DNA of 10,969 nucleotides, taken from positions 1 through 10,969 of the forward strand of contig CAMBPA010000015.1 of assembly GCA_945869355.1 (NCBI GenBank), given 5' to 3'. Under the pieces are notes generated by a model. That model searched no databases, was not told the origin of the DNA, and was given only the letters and a program-made list of their open reading frames with translations. This DNA is from Bordetella parapertussis. Lineage in GTDB: Bacteria; Pseudomonadota; Gammaproteobacteria; Burkholderiales; Burkholderiaceae_B. Shown one piece after another: positions 1 to 6,207 of the stretch. Position numbers and translations under genes: made by a program. Positions within the stretch are counted from its first letter, which is position 1, and every line of letters begins with the position of its first letter.

Positions 1-336
1 ATGCTTGTGCCAGGTCCAGTCCGAACCCGACCACATCGCATGTACACCAGGCAGGCCACCTACATATCCAGAAACGATGCGACTGGTGGAGTACAAAAAA
101 CTCGGCAAGGCAATAATGCCGCCATGATTTGTTTTTGCTGCATACGCGGGATCGCACCACAGAGGGTTGTCATCGCCAATGCCGTGGGCATAGTGTCGAA
201 TATTGTCTCGCGTGGCCTCGTAGCACCAAGGCTCGGCGGTAGCGCCGATTTTGACGCCGATGCGTCGCCGCAGATCATCCAGACCTTCCTGAGTGATTTT
301 CGGAAAATTTCTTTGTCCGACGGACGTTGATGACAT
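1..336 (-). CDS. MaoC / FAS1-like acyl dehydratase, N-terminal part (cut by window edge)
   Basis: The reverse strand is open from an ATG at 336 to the window edge, giving 112 codons with no stop; the 3' part lies outside. The start has a good ribosome binding site (TGGAG about 7 nt upstream). The peptide looks like the N-terminal hotdog domain of FAS1-like/MaoC dehydratases: residues about 36-70 carry EPWCYEATRDNIRHYAHGIGD, then a DNPLW motif and HGGIIALPSFLYS, and near the edge GLPGVHAMWSGSDWTWHKH. Proteins of this kind hydrate or dehydrate 2-enoyl- or 3-hydroxyacyl-CoA esters, in some cases mesaconyl-C4-CoA-type substrates. It lies 52 nt downstream of the acyl-CoA synthetase on the same strand, so the two are probably co-transcribed and act in sequence. 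The exact substrate is unknown. The open frame on the opposite strand here is a shadow. Confidence 0.82.
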   Translation of the reverse strand, partial: MSSTSVGQRNFPKITQEGLDDLRRRIGVKIGATAEPWCYEATRDNIRHYAHGIGDDNPLWCDPAYAAKTNHGGIIALPSFLYSTSRIVSGYVGGLPGVHAMWSGSDWTWHKH

Positions 337-388
337 GTGTATCTCCAGATTTCAAAAAAACGATGATTAATTCGAGTGATTAAAGGAC

Positions 389-1954
389 TTAGGGCGTAGA
401 GCCGAGAGCAGCCTGGGCTGCCTGAGCGTCGCGTAGCTTCTTGCGATGTACTTTCCCGGCAGGGGTCTTGGGTAAGTCAGCGACGAATTCAATTTGCCGT
501 GGATACTCATGTTGACTTAAACCGGCACGCACGAGGTCTTGAATTTCTTTCATAAAAAGATCGTCACCCTTGCGTGACGAAACGACAAAGGCTTTGACAG
601 CCTGACCGCGCAGTGAATCAGGTACTCCGATCGCAGCGGCCTCTTTTACATCGGGATGTTTGAGTATCGCGTCTTCAATTTCGACGGCGCTCATCGTCCA
701 ACCTGCCGAAATGATGACATCGTCGGCGCGACCGCCGTGATAGAAATAGCCATCCACATCAGTGCGCGCAAGGTCCTTTGTTGCGAGCCACTGGCCCTTG
801 CGCCAAACCATGAGATCACCGGTGACGCCTGGTGGGCAGGGCTCGCCATGGGCGTCTTGCACTTGCACTTGAGCGCCCGGAATGGCTTTGCCGAGTGAGC
901 CGTGTTTGACAGAAAAGTCATGTGCGCCTGGATAGCTGACCAAGATGACGCCGATCTCGGTAGTGCCGTACATGCTGCACACCTGCAGACCAAAGGTTTG
1001 CTCAATAAAGGATTCTGTTGCGCTGTCAATGGGCTCTCCGGTAAACGACATTTTGTTTAGCGCGTATCGATACTGTGGCGCGACACCTGAATTCTTCATC
1101 ATGCGATAGTGTGTCGCGGCGGCTGAAATATTTGTGAACTGATGATCTTGTAGACTGCGCAGCAGAGTACCGGCATCAAATTTTCCGGCAAAAGCGCCAA
1201 TCGTCAAGCCAAGCGCCATGGGAGCGAGTGTCCCATGCCAAAGGCCATGACCCCATGCCGGCGACGAGGGGCACATATAGCGATCGCCTGGTCGCAGCCC
1301 AGTGCCGTAAAGCGCCGCAACCATGAGTGTCACAAGGGATCGATGCTTGTGTCGAACGGCCTCAGGTAGTTCACGCGTCGTCCCCGAAGTGTATTGAAAG
1401 ATTGCATAGTCCTCGGCGAGTGTATTGGCAGCAAACGACGTTGGGTATTGATCGAGACTTGCGATAAAGGCGGCGTCTGCCAATACAGAGTGTGGACGCA
1501 TCGAGGCATCAACGGTGGCGATCTTTTCTGAGTTGGTAATGAGCAAGGCGGGAGAACAGTCTTGGAGGCGGAGTCGTAAGCCATCTGGCCCAAATAGTGT
1601 GAACAGAGGCACGGCGATCGCCCCAGCTTTGATGATGCCAAAGATCGAAGCATAAAAGGCAAGGGAAGGCTCGAGCATGACAGCGACCCGATCGCCAAGC
1701 GACACGCCGCGCGCTTGCAGAAAGTGCGCGACCTGCGAAGACCGTTGCGAAAGCTCCTGATAGGAGATCACTTCGTCTGCGCCATCTGCTCGTACGACAA
1801 TGACGGCGGTCTGTTTTGATGCGACGTGGCGATCAACGCATTCGTGCGCGATGTTTAGTCGCTGCCTGTCCCCTTCAAAAAGCTCCCATAGTTTTTCTGA
1901 GGAAAAAAACGTTTGCGCATCAGCGTAAGAGAAGTATTGGGTCAGGCGAGTCAT
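389..1954 (-). CDS. AMP-forming acyl-CoA synthetase with variant P-loop
   Basis: This 521-residue protein belongs to the ANL superfamily, closest in style to acetyl/medium-chain acyl-CoA synthetases. It would activate a carboxylic acid to acyl-AMP and then acyl-CoA. Visible motifs: A3 phosphate loop YTSGTTRELPEAV at about 188-200, A4-like PAWGHGLWHG at 232-241, A5 SMYGTTE at 327-333, A7 TKDLARTD at 392-399, the hinge GRADD at 408-412, and A10 PKTPAGK with catalytic Lys501. The A3 loop departs from the usual TSGTTGxPKG: it has Arg-Glu where Gly is expected, and the Lys-Gly after Pro is Glu-Ala. The frame can be opened 23 codons earlier at a TTG (2023), but that TTG is the first half of a perfect -35 box and the extra residues look unlike the family, so ATG 1954 is chosen. 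No clear Shine-Dalgarno precedes it. The gene is followed by the partial dehydratase and is divergent from iclR. Confidence 0.88.
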   Translation of the reverse strand: MTRLTQYFSYADAQTFFSSEKLWELFEGDRQRLNIAHECVDRHVASKQTAVIVVRADGADEVISYQELSQRSSQVAHFLQARGVSLGDRVAVMLEPSLAFYASIFGIIKAGAIAVPLFTLFGPDGLRLRLQDCSPALLITNSEKIATVDASMRPHSVLADAAFIASLDQYPTSFAANTLAEDYAIFQYTSGTTRELPEAVRHKHRSLVTLMVAALYGTGLRPGDRYMCPSSPAWGHGLWHGTLAPMALGLTIGAFAGKFDAGTLLRSLQDHQFTNISAAATHYRMMKNSGVAPQYRYALNKMSFTGEPIDSATESFIEQTFGLQVCSMYGTTEIGVILVSYPGAHDFSVKHGSLGKAIPGAQVQVQDAHGEPCPPGVTGDLMVWRKGQWLATKDLARTDVDGYFYHGGRADDVIISAGWTMSAVEIEDAILKHPDVKEAAAIGVPDSLRGQAVKAFVVSSRKGDDLFMKEIQDLVRAGLSQHEYPRQIEFVADLPKTPAGKVHRKKLRDAQAAQAALGSTP

Positions 1955-1994
1955 ATTATTGGTCGAATGTGTAGAGGTGCACCGAGTGTTGCTC

Positions 1995-2023
1995 AATGTA
2001 GCGACACATCTTACTATTGTCAA
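1995..2023 (-). promoter_or_regulatory. Sigma-70-type promoter of the acyl-CoA synthetase unit
   Basis: Read on the minus strand, a perfect TTGACA (2023-2018) is followed by a 17-bp spacer and TACATT (2000-1995, 4 of 6 matches). Transcription would begin near 1988, leaving a leader of about 33 nt before ATG 1954. The -35 box overlaps the TTG that would otherwise be taken as the synthetase start. Seen directly in sequence; activity is inferred. Confidence 0.55.
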
Positions 2024-2045
2024 ATAAGAATATTAGTTGTATTAG
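2017..2045 (+). promoter_or_regulatory. Probable iclR promoter, back to back with the synthetase promoter
   Basis: TTGTCA at 2017-2022 (5 of 6 matches to the -35 consensus), a 17-bp spacer and TATTAG at 2040-2045 (4 of 6). The -35 box is the near-complement of the minus-strand -35, because TTGTCAA reads TTGACAA on the other strand, so the two divergent promoters share the same bases. An alternative -10, TACAAT at 2046-2051, matches better but has no well-spaced -35. Either choice gives a very short leader before the ATGs at 2061-2073. Confidence 0.35.
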
Positions 2046-2050
2046 TACAA
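2037..2050. promoter_or_regulatory. Candidate IclR operator (inverted repeat)
   Basis: TTGTA-TTAG-TACAA is an inverted repeat with perfect 5-bp arms and a 4-bp centre. It covers the likely iclR -10 region and lies about 14 bp upstream of the synthetase -35. IclR-family proteins usually bind short imperfect palindromes between their own gene and a divergent target, so this placement fits autorepression combined with control of the synthetase unit. TATTAGT also occurs twice 9 bp apart (2031-2037 and 2040-2046), which may mean two adjacent sites. The role is inferred. Confidence 0.4.
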
Positions 2051-2060
2051 TAAATTGCGT

Positions 2061-2879
2061 ATGATGACTGCCATGATTAAACCAATGACAAAGCCTGCCG
2101 CCGGCACAAAACAAGTAAAGCCAGCTGTGCGCACGAGGGCAGTGCCAGCGGTATCGCGTGCGATCGCGATATTGCGCTTGCTAGGCAAAGCCAAAGAGCC
2201 GATAGGTGTCAACGCCATTGCGCAGGCACTTGATTTGATTCCAAGCACGTGCCTGCATATCTTGCGCACCCTAGTTGTAGAAAGACTCATCGCTGTTGAT
2301 GGCGAGACAAAGCGGTATCGGCTGGGGATGGGAATGCTCACCCTTGCGCGCAGTGCTCGGGACGCCAATGCATTTCCATCAACTGTTCAAGCGGGACTTG
2401 ATCGTCTTTCTTCAAAGTGGGGCGTGACTGCGATAGGTGTCGACGTCACTGACCAAGAGCAGATGGTGGTGGTGGCTCTTTCGAGATCAAACTTGCCGTT
2501 TCGATTACATGTGGATGTCGGGAGCGTGTTTCCAGCATTGTTAAGCGCAACGGGGAGACTCGTTGCAGCGTTTGGTGGGCAGCCTTTGCCAGAGCTCAAG
2601 CGTCGCTATCAAAAACTACGATGGGATAAGCCTTTAGATTTCGATGCCTGGCACAAAGAAGTGATCTTCGCACGCAAATATCACTACAGCATTGACCGAA
2701 ACACTTATATCGCCGGACTAAATATTGCCGCTGTTCCGGTGCTCGATGATACGGAGCACATCACGCATACCATTGTTTGTGCCAGCCTTGCTGACCAACT
2801 CACGAAGGCCCAGCAATTAAAGTTAATCGCCGCGATGCAACTCGAAGCTCGCTTGGTAATGCGTTCAACGCTCGAATAA
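2061..2879 (+). CDS. IclR-family transcriptional regulator
   Basis: A protein of about 272 residues with the IclR layout. After a basic, low-complexity N-terminal tail of about 28 residues comes a winged helix-turn-helix: AVSRAIAILRLLG, then GVNAIAQALDLIPSTCLHILRTL as the recognition unit, then the wing KRYRLGMGMLTLAR. An effector-binding domain fills the rest, including VFPALLSATGRLVAAFG and the late NIAAVPVLDD segment typical of this family. Such regulators bind small aromatic or short-chain acid metabolites and control adjacent catabolic genes. Start choice is weak: TTG 2055 and ATGs at 2061, 2064 and 2073 are in frame, and none has a clear Shine-Dalgarno; 2061 is taken as the first ATG. 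The gene is divergent from the acyl-CoA synthetase and 8 nt upstream of the thioesterase. The effector is unknown. Confidence 0.9.
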   Translation: MMTAMIKPMTKPAAGTKQVKPAVRTRAVPAVSRAIAILRLLGKAKEPIGVNAIAQALDLIPSTCLHILRTLVVERLIAVDGETKRYRLGMGMLTLARSARDANAFPSTVQAGLDRLSSKWGVTAIGVDVTDQEQMVVVALSRSNLPFRLHVDVGSVFPALLSATGRLVAAFGGQPLPELKRRYQKLRWDKPLDFDAWHKEVIFARKYHYSIDRNTYIAGLNIAAVPVLDDTEHITHTIVCASLADQLTKAQQLKLIAAMQLEARLVMRSTLE

Positions 2880-2887
2880 GGAAAATC

Positions 2888-3310
2888 ATGCCCGGCCCCC
2901 ATGCATTTAGCCCCGCTGAACACGGATGGAAGACTCTTAAAAGTAAAGGGTTCTTCGCAGAGGTCGGGCCACTTTGGTCTCGGCAGCTCAATGAAGGTTG
3001 GGAGTACGGCTTGCTTGTTGAGCCCAGGCATGAAAACGGCGTGGGTGTTGTCCACGGGGGTATGCTTGTCACCTTGTTAGATCAAGCCATTAGTATGGTG
3101 GCTTGGGCTGCAAATGAACAGCAGCCTTGCACAACCATTCATTTAGATACACATTTTGTTGCACCGAGTGTTGCGGGAGACTTTATCGTCGCGCGCGGGG
3201 AGGTTGCGCGAAAGACATCATCACTTATTTTTTTGCGTGGAGCGCTCACGGTCAATGACAAGCAGATCATGTATGGCCAAGGAATCATGAAGATCCTGCG
3301 CACTAAATAG
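2888..3310 (+). CDS. PaaI-type hotdog-fold acyl-CoA thioesterase
   Basis: This 140-residue protein has the length and core motif of the PaaI/YbgC-like hotdog thioesterases: NGVGVVHGGMLVTLLDQA at about 50-67, with the VHGG loop (55-58) and Asp65 in the positions that normally form the active site across the dimer. A second conserved stretch, TIHLDTHFVAPSVAGD, follows. It would hydrolyse an acyl-CoA to acid and free CoA in the cytoplasm, possibly to relieve CoA trapping in the pathway of the divergent synthetase. AAGGA overlapping the iclR stop codon lies 5 nt before the ATG, so the gene is probably co-transcribed and coupled with iclR. Substrate specificity cannot be read from sequence. Confidence 0.85.
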   Translation: MPGPHAFSPAEHGWKTLKSKGFFAEVGPLWSRQLNEGWEYGLLVEPRHENGVGVVHGGMLVTLLDQAISMVAWAANEQQPCTTIHLDTHFVAPSVAGDFIVARGEVARKTSSLIFLRGALTVNDKQIMYGQGIMKILRTK

Positions 3311-3326
3311 AACCCGGTCTCTATTT
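3305..3326. terminator. Weak hairpin over two convergent stop codons
   Basis: AAATAGA (3305-3311) and TCTATTT (3320-3326) form a perfect 7-bp stem with an 8-nt loop. The stem contains the thioesterase TAG on one strand and the hydrolase TAG on the other. It is AT-rich and has no long U tract in either direction, so at best it is a weak bidirectional terminator. Confidence 0.25.
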
Positions 3327-4151
3327 CGTTTCCAGAGTGCGCAGTAGCGCTCGCAGCTTCTTGTATGCGTCTTCGCGCGACTCCGGATCGGGTCCTGAAT
3401 GAACACCGCGGCCAGGCGTCACCCCGTTGGGGATCTCGGGTCGGAATTGCACCTTCCCAATCGGACTGTCAAACCCGTGATAGGCCTGATCGTATACCCA
3501 GACGGTCGCGCCGACTTTTTTTCCTAATTCGATGCAGGGTTGTGGCGCAGTCCAGTCATCCTTGCCCGCTAAAAACAGTGTGAGTGGAATGTTCGTTCGG
3601 TAGTCACGCTTGAGCTGCTCGGAGCACCCGGGATAAAAAGCAACCGCTTGATCAATGAGCCCGCGAGCCGGATCGTTGCGTTGCGTATCTTCAATGCTCT
3701 GGAGTACTGCAGAACCACCATGCGACCAGCCGAGAAGAACGGTTTTTAGAGGCTGAGCCGATTGTTCATTTGTCCAGTTTTGGTCATGCACCCATTTTGC
3801 AGTGTTGAGTGCATCAAGCCTGCGGTGTCCGCTGTTGATTATGCGCTCGGAAAATTTTTGGGTACAGATTTCTCGTCGCCCACGCGGGGAGAAGCTATCG
3901 GGAAACACGGCGATCCAGCCCGCTTCGGTGATTAGTTTCGCCATGACCGCATGTCGAGCAGAGAGTTCCGAGGCTTTTGATTTCGCACTAGACAGAAGAC
4001 CGCCGCACCCGTGCAAGGCAATGACGACGCCTTTGGCGGGAGCATTTGGTAGAAATAGATGAAGACTGGTCGGCTGTTCGCCTTGGCTATGCGCAATCGC
4101 ACTCATAGCCAACGAGATTCCGATTGCAGCGAGGTGTTGAAGCTTGAGCAT
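3321..4151 (-). CDS. Secreted dienelactone-hydrolase-like alpha/beta hydrolase
   Basis: This 276-residue protein begins with a signal peptide (hydrophobic core LAAIGISLAMSAIA, likely cleavage near residues 20-22), so it should act in the periplasm. The alpha/beta-hydrolase motifs are clear: oxyanion-hole HGCGG at 47-51, nucleophile elbow G-W-S143-H-G, acid candidates Asp198/Asp199 in LAGKDDWT, and His225 in YHGFD. This order matches the dienelactone hydrolase family, which cleaves esters or lactones; the true substrate is unknown. ATG 4151 has a GGAA 5-6 nt upstream. It starts 38 nt after the radical SAM gene's stop and is probably the last gene of the SYLF-radical SAM-hydrolase unit. It faces the thioesterase gene tail to tail with a 10-nt gap. 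Confidence 0.82.
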   Translation of the reverse strand: MLKLQHLAAIGISLAMSAIAHSQGEQPTSLHLFLPNAPAKGVVIALHGCGGLLSSAKSKASELSARHAVMAKLITEAGWIAVFPDSFSPRGRREICTQKFSERIINSGHRRLDALNTAKWVHDQNWTNEQSAQPLKTVLLGWSHGGSAVLQSIEDTQRNDPARGLIDQAVAFYPGCSEQLKRDYRTNIPLTLFLAGKDDWTAPQPCIELGKKVGATVWVYDQAYHGFDSPIGKVQFRPEIPNGVTPGRGVHSGPDPESREDAYKKLRALLRTLETK

Positions 4152-4189
4152 ATGCGTTCCGCGCGTTAGTTATCTCAGGCGGGAGTGTG

Positions 4190-5455
4190 TCAGCGAGGCA
4201 ATTGTCCCAATTGTTTCAGTATACGAATGACATCCGGGCCAATGTGCTGATAGAAATGAAAAAGCCCCGAGCACAAATAATTAAGGCCAGGTTCACCATC
4301 GCGGGTTTTTATCAGTCGATTTTTAGGGCATTCGCCCCAGCAGAGTTTGAGAAAATCGCAGTCAAAGCACTGCTTTGGCAAAGTGTCTCGCTTGTTCATC
4401 CCGAACGTTTTCTGCTCAGTTGAAAAAGCAAGATCGCCAAGGTGGGTAGTGTGGATGTTTCCTAATCGATACTCTGGGTATACAAAGTGGTCGCATGAAT
4501 AGACTTCGCCGTCATGTTCCACCGCAAGCCCCTTCCCACAAAATTCTGCCTGTGTACAGGTCTGTGCCGGCATGCCCGCCGCCTGTGCAATGGCGGTTTC
4601 AAAAAGATTTACGTGAATGCGTCCAAAATCTGTCGCGAGCCACTCGTCCCATACGCCTGATAGGAATGTTCCATAGTCATCTGGATCAACAGACCAATCC
4701 GTGACGATTGACAAAGGGTGGCCGGGCTTCGCGCGGGCGCTATCTTGTAGCGGAGCGTTAGATTTATCTAGTTTGCCCGGCGCGTTGAGTTTAAAAGTGG
4801 TTGGCTCGACAGCAGGATTGAATTGTATGCGCCAGGTGCCTAGCGCGTCGACCAAAAATCGGTAAACCTCTTCGGGATGTTTGGCATTGGCGCGGTTAAC
4901 GACACACAACGCAGCGAAAGGCACTTCGGCTTGAGTAAGCTTGTGGGCGGCAGCCATCACGAAATCAAAGGTAGATTTTCCGTTGCGTGTCTTGCGATAG
5001 GTGTCGTGTAGCGCGCGAGGTCCATCGATCGACAAGCCAACGTGAAAATTATTTTCCTTTAAAAATTTAACCCACGAATCATCAAGAGCAATGCCGTTTG
5101 TTTGCAAATCATTTTCGATACGTTGCCCTGGTTTCGCATATTTTTTTTGTAACGCAACAATCTTGAGAAAGAAATCTAATCCCATCAGTGTGGGCTCACC
5201 GCCCTGCCAAGAAAAAACTACTTGCTCGCCAGTTTGGCTCTCGATGTATTGCCGGACGTGTTGTTCGAGTGTGGGTGCACCCATGCGGGCGTGGACAGGG
5301 TGCTCAAGCAGATCAGTCTTATGCAAATAAAAGCAATAGTCGCAATCGATATTGCATTCTGCCCCCGAGGGCTTGACCATCGCATGAAAACGATAATGTC
5401 TACCGACGGGGAGGGTGGGAAGCTTGAGTTCGGGTGTTGACACGTTCGTACGCAA
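4190..5455 (-). CDS. Radical SAM/SPASM protein, anaerobic sulfatase-maturase type
   Basis: This is a 421-residue protein. The radical SAM motif CNIDCDYC has Cys34, Cys38 and Cys41; it is followed by QGGEPT (84-89), QTNG (118-121) and SIDGP (142-146). The C-terminal SPASM region carries Cys300, 306, 321, 363, 366, 372, 376 and 395, the spacing expected to bind two auxiliary 4Fe-4S clusters, including the signature CFDCDFLKLCWGECPKNR. Characterised relatives oxidise an active-site Cys or Ser of sulfatases to formylglycine. No sulfatase is in the window, so the client is unknown. The segment between the two parts is longer than in the clostridial enzyme as I remember it, with an extra low-conservation stretch at about 218-250. 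The frame opens at TTG 5455, directly after the SYLF stop, with no Shine-Dalgarno; GTG 5443 is possible, while the first ATG would begin only 8 residues before Cys34. Translation is probably coupled to the upstream gene. Confidence 0.85.
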   Translation of the reverse strand: MRTNVSTPELKLPTLPVGRHYRFHAMVKPSGAECNIDCDYCFYLHKTDLLEHPVHARMGAPTLEQHVRQYIESQTGEQVVFSWQGGEPTLMGLDFFLKIVALQKKYAKPGQRIENDLQTNGIALDDSWVKFLKENNFHVGLSIDGPRALHDTYRKTRNGKSTFDFVMAAAHKLTQAEVPFAALCVVNRANAKHPEEVYRFLVDALGTWRIQFNPAVEPTTFKLNAPGKLDKSNAPLQDSARAKPGHPLSIVTDWSVDPDDYGTFLSGVWDEWLATDFGRIHVNLFETAIAQAAGMPAQTCTQAEFCGKGLAVEHDGEVYSCDHFVYPEYRLGNIHTTHLGDLAFSTEQKTFGMNKRDTLPKQCFDCDFLKLCWGECPKNRLIKTRDGEPGLNYLCSGLFHFYQHIGPDVIRILKQLGQLPR

Positions 5456-6025
5456 CTATTTGCAGATGCGCGTAATTTTATTGCCTTGTATCCCAATACC
5501 TGCCATAAGCCCTTTTTGGCTAAAGACAAATGCATAGATATCATTTTGCATGGTTGTTGTTGTGTGCGATACACCCATGCCTTGATCGATCACTACGACA
5601 CTCGGTCCCACCCCTACTTCAAAGCCTTGCGTTACGTTCAAGGCATTCAGAGCGCTCTCTTTCATAAAGAACATGGCATAGCCGTACTCCTGTACACCCG
5701 CTTGAAAGCCAAATGATGCACCACCCGTGTTGTAGTAGGCCGTCGCTTTGCCATTTTGCCAAAGCACGCCTTCACCATATTGGGCACCCACCATCAGGCC
5801 GGCCTTTTTGACGCTAGGGAAGACGAGGACTGCAGCTGCCCGCGCGTGTAGGTCTTTAGCGATATGATTTTGCGCGATCAGAGTGTTTAAAGCGGTTCGA
5901 GAGTCTCGCTCAAGTGCCTCTTTTGATTCGGCATGAGCTACGTGTGCCATGCAGGCAAGTATGACGCCAATCACTGCACCGAGAAGATATTTGAGTGATG
6001 GGAAGTGATGAAGCGAGATAAGCAT
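5456..6025 (-). CDS. SYLF/Ysc84-domain lipid-binding envelope protein
   Basis: A 189-residue protein with an N-terminal export signal (hydrophobic stretch YLLGAVIGVILACMAHVAHA). Cleavage after Ala32 (AHA) is likely; Cys25 in VILAC also allows a lipoprotein reading, though the lipobox is imperfect. The mature part is a SYLF/Ysc84 domain: AAAVLVFPSVKKAGLMVGAQYGEGV, then ATAYYNTGGASFGFQAGVQ, and GVGPSVVVID further on. The family is named for phosphoinositide-binding eukaryotic proteins; bacterial members are exported proteins with reported lipid binding. ATG 6025 has a GAGG 7 nt upstream. The stop codon directly abuts the first possible codon of the radical SAM gene, so the two are surely co-transcribed. 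It is divergent from the Bug receptor gene. Confidence 0.87.
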   Translation of the reverse strand: MLISLHHFPSLKYLLGAVIGVILACMAHVAHAESKEALERDSRTALNTLIAQNHIAKDLHARAAAVLVFPSVKKAGLMVGAQYGEGVLWQNGKATAYYNTGGASFGFQAGVQEYGYAMFFMKESALNALNVTQGFEVGVGPSVVVIDQGMGVSHTTTTMQNDIYAFVFSQKGLMAGIGIQGNKITRICK

Positions 6026-6204
6026 TTAAAACCTCAACTTTGACACTGGGATACTTAGATATTAGTATAAGTTCGAGCGTGTAAATAGCCCGCGCCATAA
6101 ATGGCCTATCCTCGCATACTAAGTTTTACCCAAACAGAAGACATGACATACAGCGGATGGCGTAGTCCTCTCTTAATCGCTCCATACAAAATACAACAGG
6201 AGAC
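6026..6204. other. Divergent intergenic region between SYLF and Bug genes
   Basis: About 180 bp separate the two start codons. It holds the plus-strand promoter described separately and an inverted repeat GCCAT-AA-ATGGC at 6094-6105. On the minus strand an -10-like TATACT (6069-6064) or TAATAT (6064-6059) could serve the SYLF gene, but neither has a convincing -35 at normal spacing. No small reading frame or clear structured RNA was recognised. Confidence 0.4.
6040..6068 (+). promoter_or_regulatory. Sigma-70-type promoter for the Bug receptor gene
   Basis: TTGACA at 6040-6045, a 17-bp spacer and TAGTAT at 6063-6068 (4 of 6). Transcription would start near 6075 and give an untranslated leader of about 130 nt before the Bug start. 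The -10 lies within TATTAGTATAA (6060-6070), which differs by one base from TATTAGTACAA in the iclR control region. Function is inferred. Confidence 0.45.
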
Positions 6205-6207
6205 ATG

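Noticed and set aside
1..330. Plus-strand open frame of 109 codons at the left edge
   Set aside because: The minus strand over the same bases encodes a clear MaoC/FAS1-like dehydratase N terminus with its own ribosome binding site; the plus-strand peptide resembles nothing.
1955..2023. N-terminal extension of the acyl-CoA synthetase from a TTG
   Set aside because: The TTG is part of a perfect -35 box and the extra 23 residues are rich in Thr, Ser and Cys and unlike the family; ATG 1954 fits better.
6094..6105. GCCAT-AA-ATGGC as a riboswitch or terminator stem
   Set aside because: The arms are only 5 bp with a 2-nt loop and no U tract; it is too small to support either call.
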